From Cichorium intybus (taxonomy: Eukaryota > Streptophyta > Magnoliopsida > Asterales > Asteraceae): a stretch of 64,000 nucleotides of DNA. Under the pieces are notes generated by a model. The model saw only the letters and a list, made by a program, of their open reading frames with translations, ran no database searches and was not told the DNA's origin. The position numbers and the translations under genes are program-made. The number at the start of each line of letters is the position of its first letter. The stretch's first letter is position 1. This document shows, piece by piece, positions 23,291 through 35,588 of this stretch. Location of the stretch: NCBI GenBank assembly GCA_023525715.1, contig CM042014.1, positions 20,005,063 to 20,069,062 of the forward strand. The letters run 5' to 3'.

Positions 23291-23960
23291 GGTTTTATTC
23301 GACAAGATAATTTGACAATCTTTTATTCGGTTATTTAATAGAAACACTAGAGTGAAAGTGGTATGAGTTGGCGGGTTACACAACCACTATTTAACTATAG
23401 CATCTTACTAGATTTAATTACATCTTCAAAAAAATCAACTTACTTGTTAACACAAAAGTCATCCATTCGGATGGGAATTTTAATTATTTTCTAATATTAA
23501 CAATATACTAGATTAATTATATATGACATGATATGTTTTTATCAAGTCCATAGTTGAATAATATTTATAGTTTAATTGTGGCCCCCAATTTGAATTTGCT
23601 AATGGTTGGTTAGCTATTTGTTCATGTAAAGTAGCCATAGATTTAATTTTATTGTGTTTCTTCCTTTTTCCCTTTTTTTCCCCTTTATATGGCTTTGCGT
23701 GTACAAATGAAACGCCATTTTTGCTTTAAAATCATATATCTTACTTTTTATGACTTATGAACATGATCGAAAACCTGCTAACGAGTGTCTCCTTTTATGA
23801 TATGAAACCATAAATGTATATGCAAATGCAATCATAAAAATTGCATATAAAACTGACACGAAAACATAGAACATATATTACACAAAAATCGAAAGCTCGT
23901 AGTTTGGCCAACTGCGATTTCGGGTAGTTCGAGTTCAAATCTCTTTTGTTTTGGTTTGTA
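23291..23960. other. AT-rich intergenic DNA
   Basis: No coding sequence, terminal repeat or RNA gene that I can support. It separates the LINE relic from the Harbinger element. Confidence 0.4.
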
Positions 23961-23963
23961 TTA

Positions 23964-25833
23964 GGCTGAAGGGTGTGCAAGACACCCATGACAACCCAAG
24001 ACTCCCGCCACGTCATCGCCACGTCACAAAGACTTCCAAGACTTCTACTAGGGGTGTGCAAGACTCCCATGACTACCATTTTAATTTCCACATCACATTT
24101 TTATTTTCCATTTTTTTAATTAAGACCAAACATTAAATTAAATTTAAATAAAAACATTATATTAATTAAAACCATAATATTAAAATAAAAAACATTACAT
24201 TAAATTAAAAAAGACATAAAAACAAAAATTAAACATCTCCTAAATTATTTTAAAATAAAAAGCATTTCCTAGTCGTCGTCGTCGTCGGTTGCGTCGTTGC
24301 GAGTCGCGTACACGTACTCCGTCAAATCGTGTCGGAGATTGGCATTCATTTCCGCATTGTGTATTTCTAGTACACGAGTAAAGTATGCCTCGCTACCTGG
24401 AACAAATTGTGTCGGCTCCTGTGTCATATGATGAGGTTGATAGATGCAAATATTCCGACCTTTTTCTTCAATTATCATATTGTGTAATATGATAACACCG
24501 TACATTACTTTGCGTATGTTGTCGAGGTGCCATGCTCGTGACGGGTTTTGCACTATAGTCCATCTCTTTTTTAGGACACCGAATGCACGTTCCACATCTT
24601 TGCGTGCGGACTCTTGACGTTGCGTGAATAGTACCCGTTTCTCGTCAATCGGGTGTTGGTACGCTTTTACAAATGTGGAATAATTTGGATATATACCGTC
24701 GGTGAGTAAATATCCACGTGGGTATTCGGAGTCATTCACTTTAAACGGAACGTCGGCCGATTTGCCTAGTAGGATATTGTTGAATATCAGCGATGAATCT
24801 AGAACGTTTAGGTCGTTGTTCGCCCCCGGAACCCCGAAGTACGCATGCCAAATCCATAAATCTTGTGACGCCACTGCTTCTAGTATTAGGGAAGGTGTGC
24901 CGTGATGACCCCCGGTGTATTGTCCTTTCCACGCGTTTGGACAATTTGCCCAATCCCAATGCGTACAATCTATGCTCCCGAGCATACTCGGTAGACCATG
25001 TGACTGGTGATGTGCCGCATATAGTTCTTCAACATCGTTTCGTGTAGGTTTTCGCAAATAAATAGGACCGTATAACTCATAAATATATTCACAAAAAGCA
25101 TACATAGTTTGTCGAGCGGTTTTTGCCGACATCCGCAAATATTCGTCAACGGCGTCAAAAGTGTATCCATAACCCAAAAGACGAAGAGCCGCTCCACATT
25201 TTTGGTGTGGCGTAAAACCCCTTTTGCCTCGTCCGTCGTATCGCAATTGGAAAAGTTCGTAGTTGGCTTCCAAATCGTGCACGATCCGTAGAAACATCGA
25301 TCGGGTCAAACGAAACCGGCTTTTGAAATCCTTGTCGTCATACACACAATCTTCGGAAAAATAGTCGCGCATAAATTTTTCGTGTCCTTCTTCGCGGTTT
25401 CTATTTTTCACCGCTAATCGCCGCCTTTTTTCCGGAGTTTCTGCTCGGTTCACGTAAATAGTCGCGACTTCCATCATTGCCGTGAATACCAAATCATCAC
25501 CCGAGTCTTCAGAATCCGAATGGAAATCCATATGTGAGATCAAAATGTGTGTTTGTATGTGTGTAAAATATAAGATGTGTGTGTAAAATATAAGATGTGT
25601 GGGTATGTATTTATAATATGTAAAAAAATTTAATTTTTTTTTTTTTAAATCCCAACGGTCGACCACCAACGGATTTATTTTTCAAATTGGTCCGTCTTCA
25701 TGCGTTCAAATCACGACGACCTGGGGACGCAGCACATCGAGGACGCGGGGGGGGGGGGGGGGCGGTGTTTGTCGCGTCTTTCCTGCTGAGGTGGAGGACG
25801 CGTGGGGGGCCGCGTGCGGCATACCCCACAGCC
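23964..25833 (-). mobile_element. PIF/Harbinger DNA transposon with TTA target duplications
   Basis: The left end starts GGCTGAAGGGTGTGC at 23964. The right end, in reverse complement, starts GGCTGTGGGGTATGC at 25833. These inverted termini are flanked by TTA at 23961-23963 and 25834-25836, the 3-bp duplication typical of PIF/Harbinger. The 1.87-kb element carries an uninterrupted transposase frame on the minus strand but no second (Myb-like ORF1) gene, which this superfamily normally also needs. It may therefore depend on an ORF1 protein supplied elsewhere. A run of 16 G lies at 25747-25762 near the right end. Confidence 0.88.
24269..25531 (-). CDS. PIF/Harbinger transposase (DDE, HARBI1-like)
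   Basis: 420 residues from ATG at 25531 (MDFHSDSEDSGDD), chosen because the upstream in-frame extension to 25669 is low-complexity and unlike the family. An acidic N-terminus is followed by a helix-turn-helix region (about residues 70-160: FRLTRSMFLRIVHDLE ... FTPHQKCGAALRLLGYG). The DDE nuclease domain follows, with GSIDCTHWDW, LLTDGIYPNY and KDVERAFGVLKKRW supplying the three acidic residues. The length is normal and there are no stops. The C-terminus ends in an Asp run. Cut-and-paste transposition with TTA target sites is expected. Whether it is expressed is unknown. Confidence 0.9.
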   Translation of the reverse strand: MDFHSDSEDSGDDLVFTAMMEVATIYVNRAETPEKRRRLAVKNRNREEGHEKFMRDYFSEDCVYDDKDFKSRFRLTRSMFLRIVHDLEANYELFQLRYDGRGKRGFTPHQKCGAALRLLGYGYTFDAVDEYLRMSAKTARQTMYAFCEYIYELYGPIYLRKPTRNDVEELYAAHHQSHGLPSMLGSIDCTHWDWANCPNAWKGQYTGGHHGTPSLILEAVASQDLWIWHAYFGVPGANNDLNVLDSSLIFNNILLGKSADVPFKVNDSEYPRGYLLTDGIYPNYSTFVKAYQHPIDEKRVLFTQRQESARKDVERAFGVLKKRWTIVQNPSRAWHLDNIRKVMYGVIILHNMIIEEKGRNICIYQPHHMTQEPTQFVPGSEAYFTRVLEIHNAEMNANLRHDLTEYVYATRNDATDDDDD

Positions 25834-25836
25834 TTA

Positions 25837-27960
25837 GGATTTATAAACCAAGCCGAATCATGTCGTTTGAAAATTTTACTAAAGTTTCAAACCAACCTAA
25901 ACTTGTCGTTTCTAGTTGAATTGTGATTTGACAGCCACCTTCAAACTAATATGTTTCATTATCAAATAGTTACCTAATAATTATATAATAAATAAATACA
26001 TATTTAAAAAAAAGTAGGCTCTTGATAGTAACACCCAACACATTTGGCTGAAATTTACAGATGCTAAAAGATTTCCAATTCCGAATGTTTATGTTGCTTA
26101 AAAATGAAATATTTTTTATTTTAAGTTTGGCAAAAGATATGTAACATTTCTAGTATAAGTACAGGATTTTGTTAGTAAAAACAACTATATTTTTATCAGT
26201 TTATCTGAGAAATACTGTTTTATTTTTGTTTTCTCGAAAAATCACTAATATTTTTAAAAGCTTTCTGAAAAAAAAAAACATTGCAAACAGAAAAAAACTT
26301 GAAAATTTTATTTTCTATGAACATTTTTTTTTTCAGAATACAACGTAATTTCCGACCACAAAATATAGTTTGTTATCGGTAGGGGTAAGAATGATTCGAA
26401 TGTTTTACTAAAAGCAAAATCAAACTAGAAATTTGGCTTTTTATTTCAAAAATATCAAACTATCGATTTTTTTAGTTTCAGTTTCTCCTTTTTTAGTTTT
26501 TTGTTTTTGTTTTTATAGGTTTATTTATAGAAGATGTTGCTTAAATTTAACAAAAACATGTAATTTTCTATAAGAATTGAATAACCATAGTTTGAAATGA
26601 TAGAAAAATGTACTTTTTGATTTTAAGGATAACTCAAATAAGGTTTTAGATATCTATATTCAAATTTGCCTTATAAAGCATAATCATCTACAAATTTGAT
26701 ATGAAAGTATGATATAATTGTTTTATAAAGATATGCATGATATATACTAAAGTTTAAGTGTGGTAATGACAGAATCTATTTACGATCTATGCAGTTTCAA
26801 GAACACAATAACTTTAACATACGTTATTAATGTATTTATAAAACTACTATATCATACTTTTGTATTAAAAAATTTTGGATGCTTAGAAAATTTTATCAAT
26901 ACTCTCTAGCACAAATATTTAAATAGATCTCTCAAAACCAAACCGTTTTGAAAACCAACAATTTGGTTTTGGGATTTTAGAAAAGCTCATATTTTCCATT
27001 TTAGTTTGGTTTCTTATATATCATTCAAGTAATAAGCATGTATTGGTCTTGTTGTATTCTATTTTAAAAATTATGTGTTCTTATCAAAATTTAGCAACAT
27101 TTTTATGAAGAACCCCATGAAATAAAATAACAAAAATTTGAAAAAGAAAAAAATAACCTGAAACCGAAATTGAAAAAACTTATGGTTTGTCAGTTTGTTA
27201 TTTTCAAAGTCAAGCAAATTTTCACTTCGCTTTATTATAGTGAAAAACTAAAGTATTACGCTACCTAATGGCTAATAAACTCTATTACAATATATAGTGA
27301 CTTTGATTGCGGTCTACGACTTTTAAAAAAATTTAGACATTGTGTTTATTATTGATTAACAATATTTATTAAATTATGTTGGTAACATTCGACTTTATAA
27401 TAATAGCAACCCAATTTTTTTGCTAATACATCCAACAATACGAACAACTAATCAAAAGCTTTCCACTAGTAGATTACAAACCTTAACAATCAATCTAAAA
27501 CGATCAACGTTCCTAGATTACATAAGGTGTTGCCAATCCATACAAAACTATAGAGTATTTATTATTATATTATATACAAAAGTTGTTATCTCCTAAATGT
27601 GTACCTAACTATACAAGAAAATAAGGCTTTCCTCTCATGCCATCCACCGGCACCTAGACCTAATCCTTACTCGGGTCGGGGCTCTCAAACACCACATGAA
27701 TGTATGCCACACAAGTGCAAAGTTTATGTTTATTGGGTCCATAAGTTCAAGTAACATCAATCAATTAATATTAAAATTTTGTTTTGAGTAAATAATATCC
27801 GTTTATAAACAACATGCATTTTACACATTTACACCTTGTATCTCCATGAGGAAACATAAATGCATCTTGTTGATTTTGAGAGTGTATACAAAAAATAAAA
27901 TAGGCCTTTATATACAATTTTTGTTATATATAAACATATTCATTTATACTACGAAGAGTA
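25837..27960. other. AT-rich intergenic DNA, nothing recognised
   Basis: 2.1 kb without long open frames, terminal repeats or RNA-gene signatures. A GC-richer patch at 27640-27710 (ccaccggcacctagacc ... gggtcggggctctc) stands out but matches nothing I know. Confidence 0.45.
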
Positions 27961-27964
27961 AAAA

Positions 27965-28190
27965 ATTACCGCTAATTTTTTAGCGACGGAATTTACGAGT
28001 GATTAACAACAGAATTTTGCAAGGGATTAGCGACAGAATTCACGAGTTGTTAGCGACAGAATTTTGCAAGGGATCAGCGAATGAGAAGTCATTTGACATG
28101 CCTTTTCTGGCTATGAAAATATCATGTCACTGATCCGACGCAAATGGTTTTTAGTGACGGATACCGATGGATTTTCCGTCTCTAATATAT
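27965..28190. repeat. Short interspersed repeats of gcgacagaatt type
   Basis: The phrase (t)tagcgac(g/a)gaatt followed by (t/c)acgag or ttgcaaggga recurs about four times between 27978 and 28080, in alternating versions. A related gtgacggatac...gatggattttccgtc follows at 28155-28185. Such cgacgga repeats are typical of subterminal regions of CACTA-type transposons, but no CACTA terminus was found. Confidence 0.35.
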
Positions 28191-30137
28191 TAAACGTAAT
28201 TTTTTTCGGCCCCCTAAACGACATGGCCCTGTGCAGTCACACACCTCACACCTCCTTAGGACCGGCCCAACATCACATACAAGCAGAGTGAAAACCTTTG
28301 GTGGAACTACACTAGGCATGCAACATATAACGGTCAAAAAATAATACAATGATACCAAGCACCGAAATGTTTTAAACCATAAGCCTAGAGTAATCACATG
28401 ATGTAATCACAATGGTCAATCCATACCTTAATAAGTATGGATGACTTACTGACCATGTCAGACTTATAACCACACAAAGGGTATGCTCACCCCCTCTTAT
28501 CTAATATTTATATATCCTACCTATATAAATATATATTTTTATAATGTGATGTGAGTAGTAAATGTATGATTAATATGATTATCACCAAATGATTAGACAT
28601 AAAGCCTATGTAAATACTGAATATAAATCATAGGCATATGTTTAATAAAAACTAAATAAATCATTTATCATGCAAATACAAACATAAAAGTTTTATAATC
28701 CCAACACAACATGACTAAGTATGGATATTATTACAACACATGTAAGATAATCGTATTAGTATGCATCAATTTTATAATCACATAGGTGACAGGCTTACCT
28801 CCATAGATCGGCTTACCTCCATAGATCTATAGTAAAGATTGTCAATGAATACATTTACTGATACCTAAGTACAATTAATTACTCTTAATATTTTACTTTA
28901 CACTAGCAAAGTGCAAGCCATAAGATGTCGAATGCATTCCAAACTTTATTTTCAATATTTATGTTATTAAATTTTACCAACAATTTGTAGTATTTCATAT
29001 TGTAAGGCACTTGGGGAGCTAAAAGCTTGATGGAAACTAGCCCAATTTAATGGTGATACCATGCACCATCTTGGCTCCAAGCTATGCATGTTCCCCTTTA
29101 ATCCTCCCCATGAGAACGGTACAAGCCATGCTTAGTCCTTTGTTTTTTTTTTTTTCCTCCATTGGCCCTATAAATGAAGGCATCCCTCCATCATTTTGAC
29201 GGATCCTATATTCTTCTCATTCACCTTTCCTTCATACACTTAAGCTCTCTATCTAGTTATTCCACTCCGTCCTTCATAGAGTCATCTCCCCTCCTATTTC
29301 CTTCGATATATATGTGGTTCACTCTAGCCCCGAGAGACCATCCCCCCTTTTTATTTGATCTAACTTGATCATTGGAGGTTGCTCGTAAGACACATGTCAT
29401 GAGATGGTCCTAACAAAATTTCTTGTATGATTGTGACTATGAACCAAGTCGGAAACCTACCAACAATGATCATACTCTATTTGGATATAAAACCGAAGTC
29501 TCGATGAGGAGCCTATGTTTCATCATCCATTTACAAATATATTTGCTTAATAAAAATTTCGCAGCAATGTTTATCTACACAAACAATATAAAGACATAAA
29601 GGAAGAAGATGTACTAACCAAACATCTAGATATAGGGAGGTTCACCCAAACATGGTTATGTCTCATTTCTTATTAACTTGTCAGACTGTTCCACCAAATT
29701 TTAACTCTTTATGGTATATTCCAAACCATGTTACAAGAATCACTCATGTAATAAAACTATCAATCTACTTAGTAGAGAGATGTGAATCTCTCACACAATT
29801 CAAACACTTACATATAAACCCTTTAGATGGAATCACTTAAACTTATATATGTCACTAACCAAATATGTAGATTATTAATATGAGAATGGATAAGTATTTT
29901 AACCAAGACATATATGTTCTCTCAAATCTATTATAATAATATGTCTAAGGGGCTGAACAATCTTAGCTTATCGCCTTGTAAAGACGCATAAATTTAGACT
30001 ATACAGTCAACTGACTAAAGCATGTGGTGAACTATTTTCCATTAGTCACACAAGCACATGTTTAGCCGACTCAAATGATAGTTTGTTTGTTTGATCGACT
30101 AAACATATGGTCGATCGTCACATGTTAATCAGCCTTA
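28191..30137. other. AT-rich DNA with a promoter-like patch
   Basis: No gene recognised. At 29165-29185 a TATAAATGAAGGC motif is preceded by a poly-T run and followed by a pyrimidine-rich leader-like stretch (29210-29340). This would suit an LTR or gene promoter on the + strand, but no coding sequence follows. A short direct repeat ggcttacctccatagatc occurs twice at 28792-28828. Confidence 0.3.
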
Positions 30138-31130
30138 TCAGAAAGGGACTTGAAAAACCATTTCACCAACATGGTACGATATTAATTTGTAAGGATCAAA
30201 AGAAAATTTGATCCTTGTCTTGACTATTCCAGTTCGAATCACTAAATTGTGATGCTCTACTCCTCTCCTCAATAACATGATTCTCATGGTAGTTGTCACC
30301 CTATTATCAATGAGGTCATTATTATATTCATATCTAAAGTCAAATTTATCATGTTCCTCCATATTTTTATCAACAAAGGACATCAAACCAGTACAATCAC
30401 ATGTAGTATTTTTCATTTTCAGCATCTTGTTCATCCCACGCAACACTATCATGGCTTGTTTTAGGTTCAAATTGTTTATCGGTGTCATAGAAGGATTGAT
30501 GTTGTAAATAGGTTTCATTTCATCTTTGTACCTCGTCTTGTTTTCTATAATATTTTATTACTGCTCTAATGATTTGAACAATATATCATCATTAGTATCA
30601 TTGTCTTTTACCTCACCACCACCAAAAAGTCTCTGTTCAACCAGCTAAATAGCGGAGTTTCTCAATCTTAAGCTTCAAATGATGAAACCAGATTTGCAAC
30701 TGTTGATTTGTTAAACTCAAATCTATTGATAAACTATTCAAATGGGCTTTTATGAGGTAGGGTACAAACGCAAAAAAATTCTTTATAGAATTTTTAACCA
30801 AAACGCTGCTTTACATATCTTATTCAGACCACAGTTGTGATGGAAATCATCATTGTGATGGCCATGATAACTATAATGATATCCATCCAATGGATTGGTA
30901 GGAAGTTCTGTGTGGATGTGGTCTTTTCGTGGTTAATTTATGTTGGACCTCGACGACTTCATGGGCCTCTTGCAGTAGTCTCTTGATCTCTATATCTTAT
31001 TCTTCAATCTCCATGTCATTCGGATATCGATGATTGGTTGTTCCATCTTTACACCCTATACCTTGATGGTTCATAACTTTACGAGGTCTCCAAGATCCTG
31101 CAAACTAGGCTCTGGTACTACTCGATAGTG
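30138..31130 (-). pseudogene. Probable LTR-retrotransposon gag relic
   Basis: On the minus strand a primer-site-like sequence, TAGTACCAGAGCCT (31107-31120; the initiator Met site is TGGTATCAGAGCC), is followed by a short gag-like helical region (IKRLLQEAHEVVEVQ near 30980-30940) and a 126-residue open frame at 30518-30138. The last has no family I recognise. Frames are broken throughout. A TATAAAAG on the minus strand near 31505 could belong to a degenerate LTR to the right. Low certainty. Confidence 0.3.
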
Positions 31131-32077
31131 AAAAGGCACATGACAGGATCGGGTATAACAAGAACAAGTGGACAATATGAACAATACATATTCTTGAAGA
31201 ATTTAACTTAAATTCTTATAAAAACTTAAATGGTGCTCAAACATTATAGCCCTAAGCCAGATACATAATAATTTATAATAAACTAGAAATAGTCTTATTC
31301 GGTTAATTTATCTAGTTTATGAGATAATTCTAAAATAAAGGAGCAATAAAAACCTAAATAGTTATTAGGAAACATTAATTAATTAAAAGTAATATAAGAA
31401 CTTCGTGATGACAAAGGGCATAAGAAAACCTTCTAAAATTTGTGTGTGGGTGGAATGGGCCTACTACGTGAGCAGACTCATCCGATCCGCTTTAGGGTCC
31501 TCTTTTATAAAGGTCGTATCAAGTATTGACATTGGTTTCCATCATCAAAGAGAGTGAAATAACATTAGTAAATTGGACTATTTTCATGTATATAGCCATC
31601 ATTATTGTATGTATAAGAGATAAACACTAAGGATCAAAATCGAACCAGCTAAAAAGTCAAGGATTGATAGTGATCGCTTAAAGAGTTATTCATTAAAATG
31701 ACCAAAATAAGTAGTGGTGTATCACCACAAGACCACCTTATATTTGAAGATTTAAAAATTACCACAAGTTTTGCAAATTTCACTCACTTATTCACAAATA
31801 TGATTTTTCTGACAAAAGCATGTTGTTAACTCTTTGAGTAGCCATTATTTCATTTACAATGTATAAACATTACCATCTATCTATGCAATCATCGTAAAGG
31901 ACCCTTACTTTCACCACAAAAATGGATGTAGTATCCAGGAGGAGTTAATTTTACCATCTTTCTTCTACAACCATTACAAATTGCATATTTAAGGACCTCA
32001 CTCTATACTTATGATTTATACTTATTATTCACATAGATTGAACTCACCAATATTATTTAGGATACTTGTGATGATAC
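31131..32077. other. AT-rich DNA, possible degenerate LTR
   Basis: No open frame or clear repeat boundary. If the primer-like site at 31107-31120 is real, part of this would be its LTR. A partner LTR was not found. Confidence 0.3.
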
Positions 32078-33049
32078 TCGTTTGTAACACCACGATACTT
32101 TTATTAAGTATTTATACGTTAATCATAATGTAATTATGATTTAATATGGTGATATAAGTATTGGTTTTGTTAGAAAACCTTGTTGGTAAGATAATTGTAG
32201 TAAAAGGCTAAAAAGGGCAATTTGGTCATTTTACCATAAAAGGGGTAAATTGGTCATTTGACCATGTAAAGGACCAATTATGTAAAAATATTGTTTGCTT
32301 GTGGCAAAAGTATAAGAAAAGAAAGTTTATATGTAATAAGAGGTGATAAAAGAGCCAAAAGTTCAACAAATGGAACTTGAGGGGCTAAACTGTAAATCTG
32401 GAAAATATAAAATAAGAAATATATCTCCCATATGTTGGCTGAACTTTGAGAGGTTACGGGAATTCTTCTTGAAGGCAAATTCTACAAGGCTTTGAAGATT
32501 GAAGCAAGAAATCGAGGAAGCAAGGTAGAAATTGAAGATTTCAAAGTCATAAAAGGTTAGTAATGAATTCTAACCTAAGTTTTGTGGGTGTTCTTCTTGG
32601 GATAATCTGGAAACTGAAATTCAGTTATCATCCAAGAGGTTCAAATGAATTCTAGGCCTCAAACATGTTTATGTTGTAAGAATTCATATCAAATTGAAAG
32701 TATGTTGTTATTATTGAAAATTTGGAACTTTGCTCAAGAACCCTAGAATACATGTTTATATGATCCAGTGGATTCTAATGGGTTCTAAGGAGTTCCAAAT
32801 GTTGTTAATGATGAGAATAATCAGTAGAAGTGATTAATTTTGAAGAATTTCGGTTTTTGGACCAAAATGTCAAAAACGGGAATTGTTGGAAATGTTTGAA
32901 ATCTATGATTTCCATGGCTTAAAACCTGAGGTTAAGTAATGGTTTTTGACCTAGAACAAACCCCTACTGATTAAGTCGAGTATTAAGGGCTTAAAATGAG
33001 AAAATGGGAATTTATAGCATGAAAACGGACAAGAGAATCTGCACAGCGG

Positions 33050-33140
33050 CAGATCGGGTCGCGATCCCCATGGAGATCGGGTCGCGATCCTGTAGGGTCG
33101 CGATTCCCATGGAGATCGGGTCGCGATCCTGCGCCTGCAT
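33050..33140 (+). repeat. TCGCGA-containing mini-repeats in solo LTR copy 1
   Basis: Four partial copies of (gga)gatcgggtcgcgatcc in about 90 bp, a CpG-rich island in AT-rich LTR. Each holds the palindrome TCGCGA. Related but different repeats lie at the matching place of the other two solo LTRs. Confidence 0.75.
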
Positions 33141-33642
33141 GAAAATGAGCAGATTTCTCCTGCCTTCTGTTAAGCCTTGGTCCAATTTTGGGACTTGATG
33201 CTAGACTTGTCCGTTTGACCTCAAATTTTGAACATAGGTCTAATATGATGTGAAACTTCGTGGAAAATTGTCGGAATACGTATACGACTTTCCGAAAGTA
33301 CTGTAGCAAAATACGTGTATTTTGGGAAAATGTATAATTTAAAGAAAGATGGTAATTGAAAGTTATCATCTAGAAATGGTCCCCAATTATGTTATATAGG
33401 ACTCTTATGTAGTAGAGTCAACTGAAATGATTATTAACCTATTATCATTTGGTATATAAATGAATATATATAGGTACGGGATAAATGGTTGTGGTGCACA
33501 CAAAAGCAAGAAACAACCGGAATCAAATGCAACTAGCATCCAGGTGAGTAATCTCACTGATATCATATATGATATATGATGATTGAATTGTTACAGATTT
33601 AAAACTGCTTTGGGGACAAAATTGACAGTTGACAGATGTCAA

Positions 33643-33906
33643 TGATATGACAATACCAGATAAGCCGTGAGTCTGCAATAGACAAGAACGGAGCTGTGAG
33701 TCAATGATACGACAATACCAGATAAGCCGTGAGTCTGTGAAAGACAAGAACGGAGCTGTGAGTCAGTAAATGAATAAACAATGCGACAATACCAGATAAG
33801 CCGTGAGTCTATAATAGACAAGAACGGAGCTGTGAGTCAATCTTTGAAAAGGCAATACCGGATAATCCGTGAGTCATTCCGATGGCAAGAACGGAGCTGT
33901 GAGTCT
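33643..33906 (+). repeat. Four tandem units of ~60-70 bp in solo LTR copy 1
   Basis: The unit runs gacaataccagataagccg tgagtct ... gacaagaacggagctgtgag. Three copies are near-identical and a fourth is diverged (ggcaataccggataatccg). It explains the repetitive short open frames on the opposite strand. Confidence 0.85.
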
Positions 33907-34608
33907 AGACAAAAGCGGGACAAACTCGTGAGCCATAATTGATTTTGGATATTTGACTTTAAGTCCAAATAGTGCAGTCCTTTGACTATGATACCGGGTT
34001 ATTGAGCCCAGCTGGTACAGCCTTTGGGCTATGACTTGTTTATTGAAAATGACATGGTGCAGCTTATATAGCCATGACATATGATGCAGTCCATTGTGAC
34101 TAAGAAACATGGGACAGAATTGGTTAGATATGATTATATGTGCAAATAACTGACGTGGCTTGATAATTACAGGTTATTGTGATTCAGCCTGTAAGGCTAC
34201 GGATTAGGATGTGAAATCCTAGGAGATATGTGGTCAGCCAGTAAGGCTAGGAGTTTGGATTCGATATCCAGACAGATATATGATTGTATTTTTATACGTG
34301 TTATTTGCAGAAATGATTACTCACTGAGCTTTGTAGCTCATACCGTTTGTTAAATGTCCCTGCAGGTTAGCATAACCCTGGTAAGGGTAAAGATAGAGTC
34401 TGTAACTAAAGAAGTGGGACTTTTAGATGCTGTCAGTAGCAGCCCGGCTTCAAAGGAGATTACGGTATTTTATACTCTCCTTGATACACTTGTACCCGTT
34501 TTTAATAAAATATACCCCTTTTGTTATGGTTTTATGTATTGAAACATTTGTTTTAAATGAAAATTTTTCAGGGGTGTTTTGTTTTAAAAAGTCGGGTGTT
34601 ACATCGTT

Positions 34609-35580
34609 GACTTATAATCGATTAAAAATGTGTATACATTTCAAACAACTAGGAAATCTACTAACGTGAGTATAGGTCGATGTTTAACTTTTCATCATCC
34701 ACACCTTCTTCAAGTGATTCCACAACTTCAACAGGACCCAATATACCTTTTCTCTTACCTCTTAGTTGTCACCAGGCCAGTATATCGTTGTTTTCTTATT
34801 TTAGCTCTGGTCCTAAAATGGCTACAAGAAGTGATCGAAAATATTTCAATGTTGCAAAAATAAATGTCGTGTTACTTACAAGGATCCCACTTTCCTACAT
34901 TGCTCTGTAAATCATCCATGTAGTTCATCCTTATGTGTCCGACCACCGGCTCCTGCTATCAGTCCATTTATTCTTGCAGTTAAACCACTGATGCTCCCCC
35001 TACTATGTAGATATATCGAATGATGATAAAATATCGTCTACGCCTTTTTATTAAATTACTAAGTTTGTTTTTTGCAATATTGTCATTTGTAAGTTTGAAT
35101 ATTGTTGTTTGGTACTTTTAAAGAAAATATTTTATATGGTCTTTTCAGGAAAACGATCATTTGTTAAATTCAAAATATTCCTACCTTTGTGAACAATTTG
35201 CAATGTGCATTAATTTTGAGATGTTATGATCAAATATCTTCCTCATGAATATATTAGTATTTTAGGTTTCTTTTCTCAGTCTATTCTATCATCTTTATTT
35301 TTCTATATGTTTGAATTAATCATGAATTCACAAAAGAATTATTGTTATGGTGCATTTTTTTTGCAACAGGTGGTTGTGGGATAATGTTAATAACGTTTGG
35401 GAGTATATGATAGTGAATGTTAACAATAATCACAATTTGAGTTTGCATGTGGATATGACCTATATTAGGTTAATTATTTTGGTGTCTTGAAAATTACATG
35501 TAGTGACCTATAAACATGAGACAAATGGCATTATTGTCTATATAAATGCAATGTTGAGGTAAACGGATATTTAAAAATTG
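34609..35580. other. Intergenic DNA, nothing recognised
   Basis: A Ser-rich open stretch of 76 codons at 34680-34910 has no recognisable family. The rest is AT-rich. No repeat boundary seen. Confidence 0.35.
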
Positions 35581-35588
35581 TTTGTTAT

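Larger units (their letters stand above)
32083..34603 (+). mobile_element. Solo LTR, large-LTR family, copy 1 (2,521 bp)
   Basis: Starts TGTAACACCACG and ends GGGTGTTACA, flanked by perfect 5-bp duplications tcgtt (32078-32082 and 34604-34608). No internal element sequence, primer site or coding region is present, so it is a solo LTR left by LTR-LTR recombination. It shares blocks with the solo LTRs at 43248 and 46866: the near-start phrase aatttggtcatttgaccat, the block from tccgtttgacctcaaatttt (33207) through gtcggaatacgtatacgac, and a TCGCGA-rich mini-repeat. LTR size and TGTAACACC ends fit Ty3/gypsy elements, but that is inference. Confidence 0.92.

Noticed and set aside
23895..23945. 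tRNA/SINE-like B box (agttcgagttcaaatctc)
   Set aside because: No A box at the right distance and no cloverleaf can be drawn; not called as tRNA or SINE.
24702..25291. Several open frames opposite the Harbinger transposase
   Set aside because: Shadows of the transposase coding strand.
25590..25669. Upstream in-frame start for the Harbinger transposase
   Set aside because: The extra 46 residues are low-complexity and family proteins start near the acidic MDF segment; 25531 preferred.
34680..34910. Ser-rich 76-codon frame after solo LTR 1
   Set aside because: No homology recognised and no gene structure around it.
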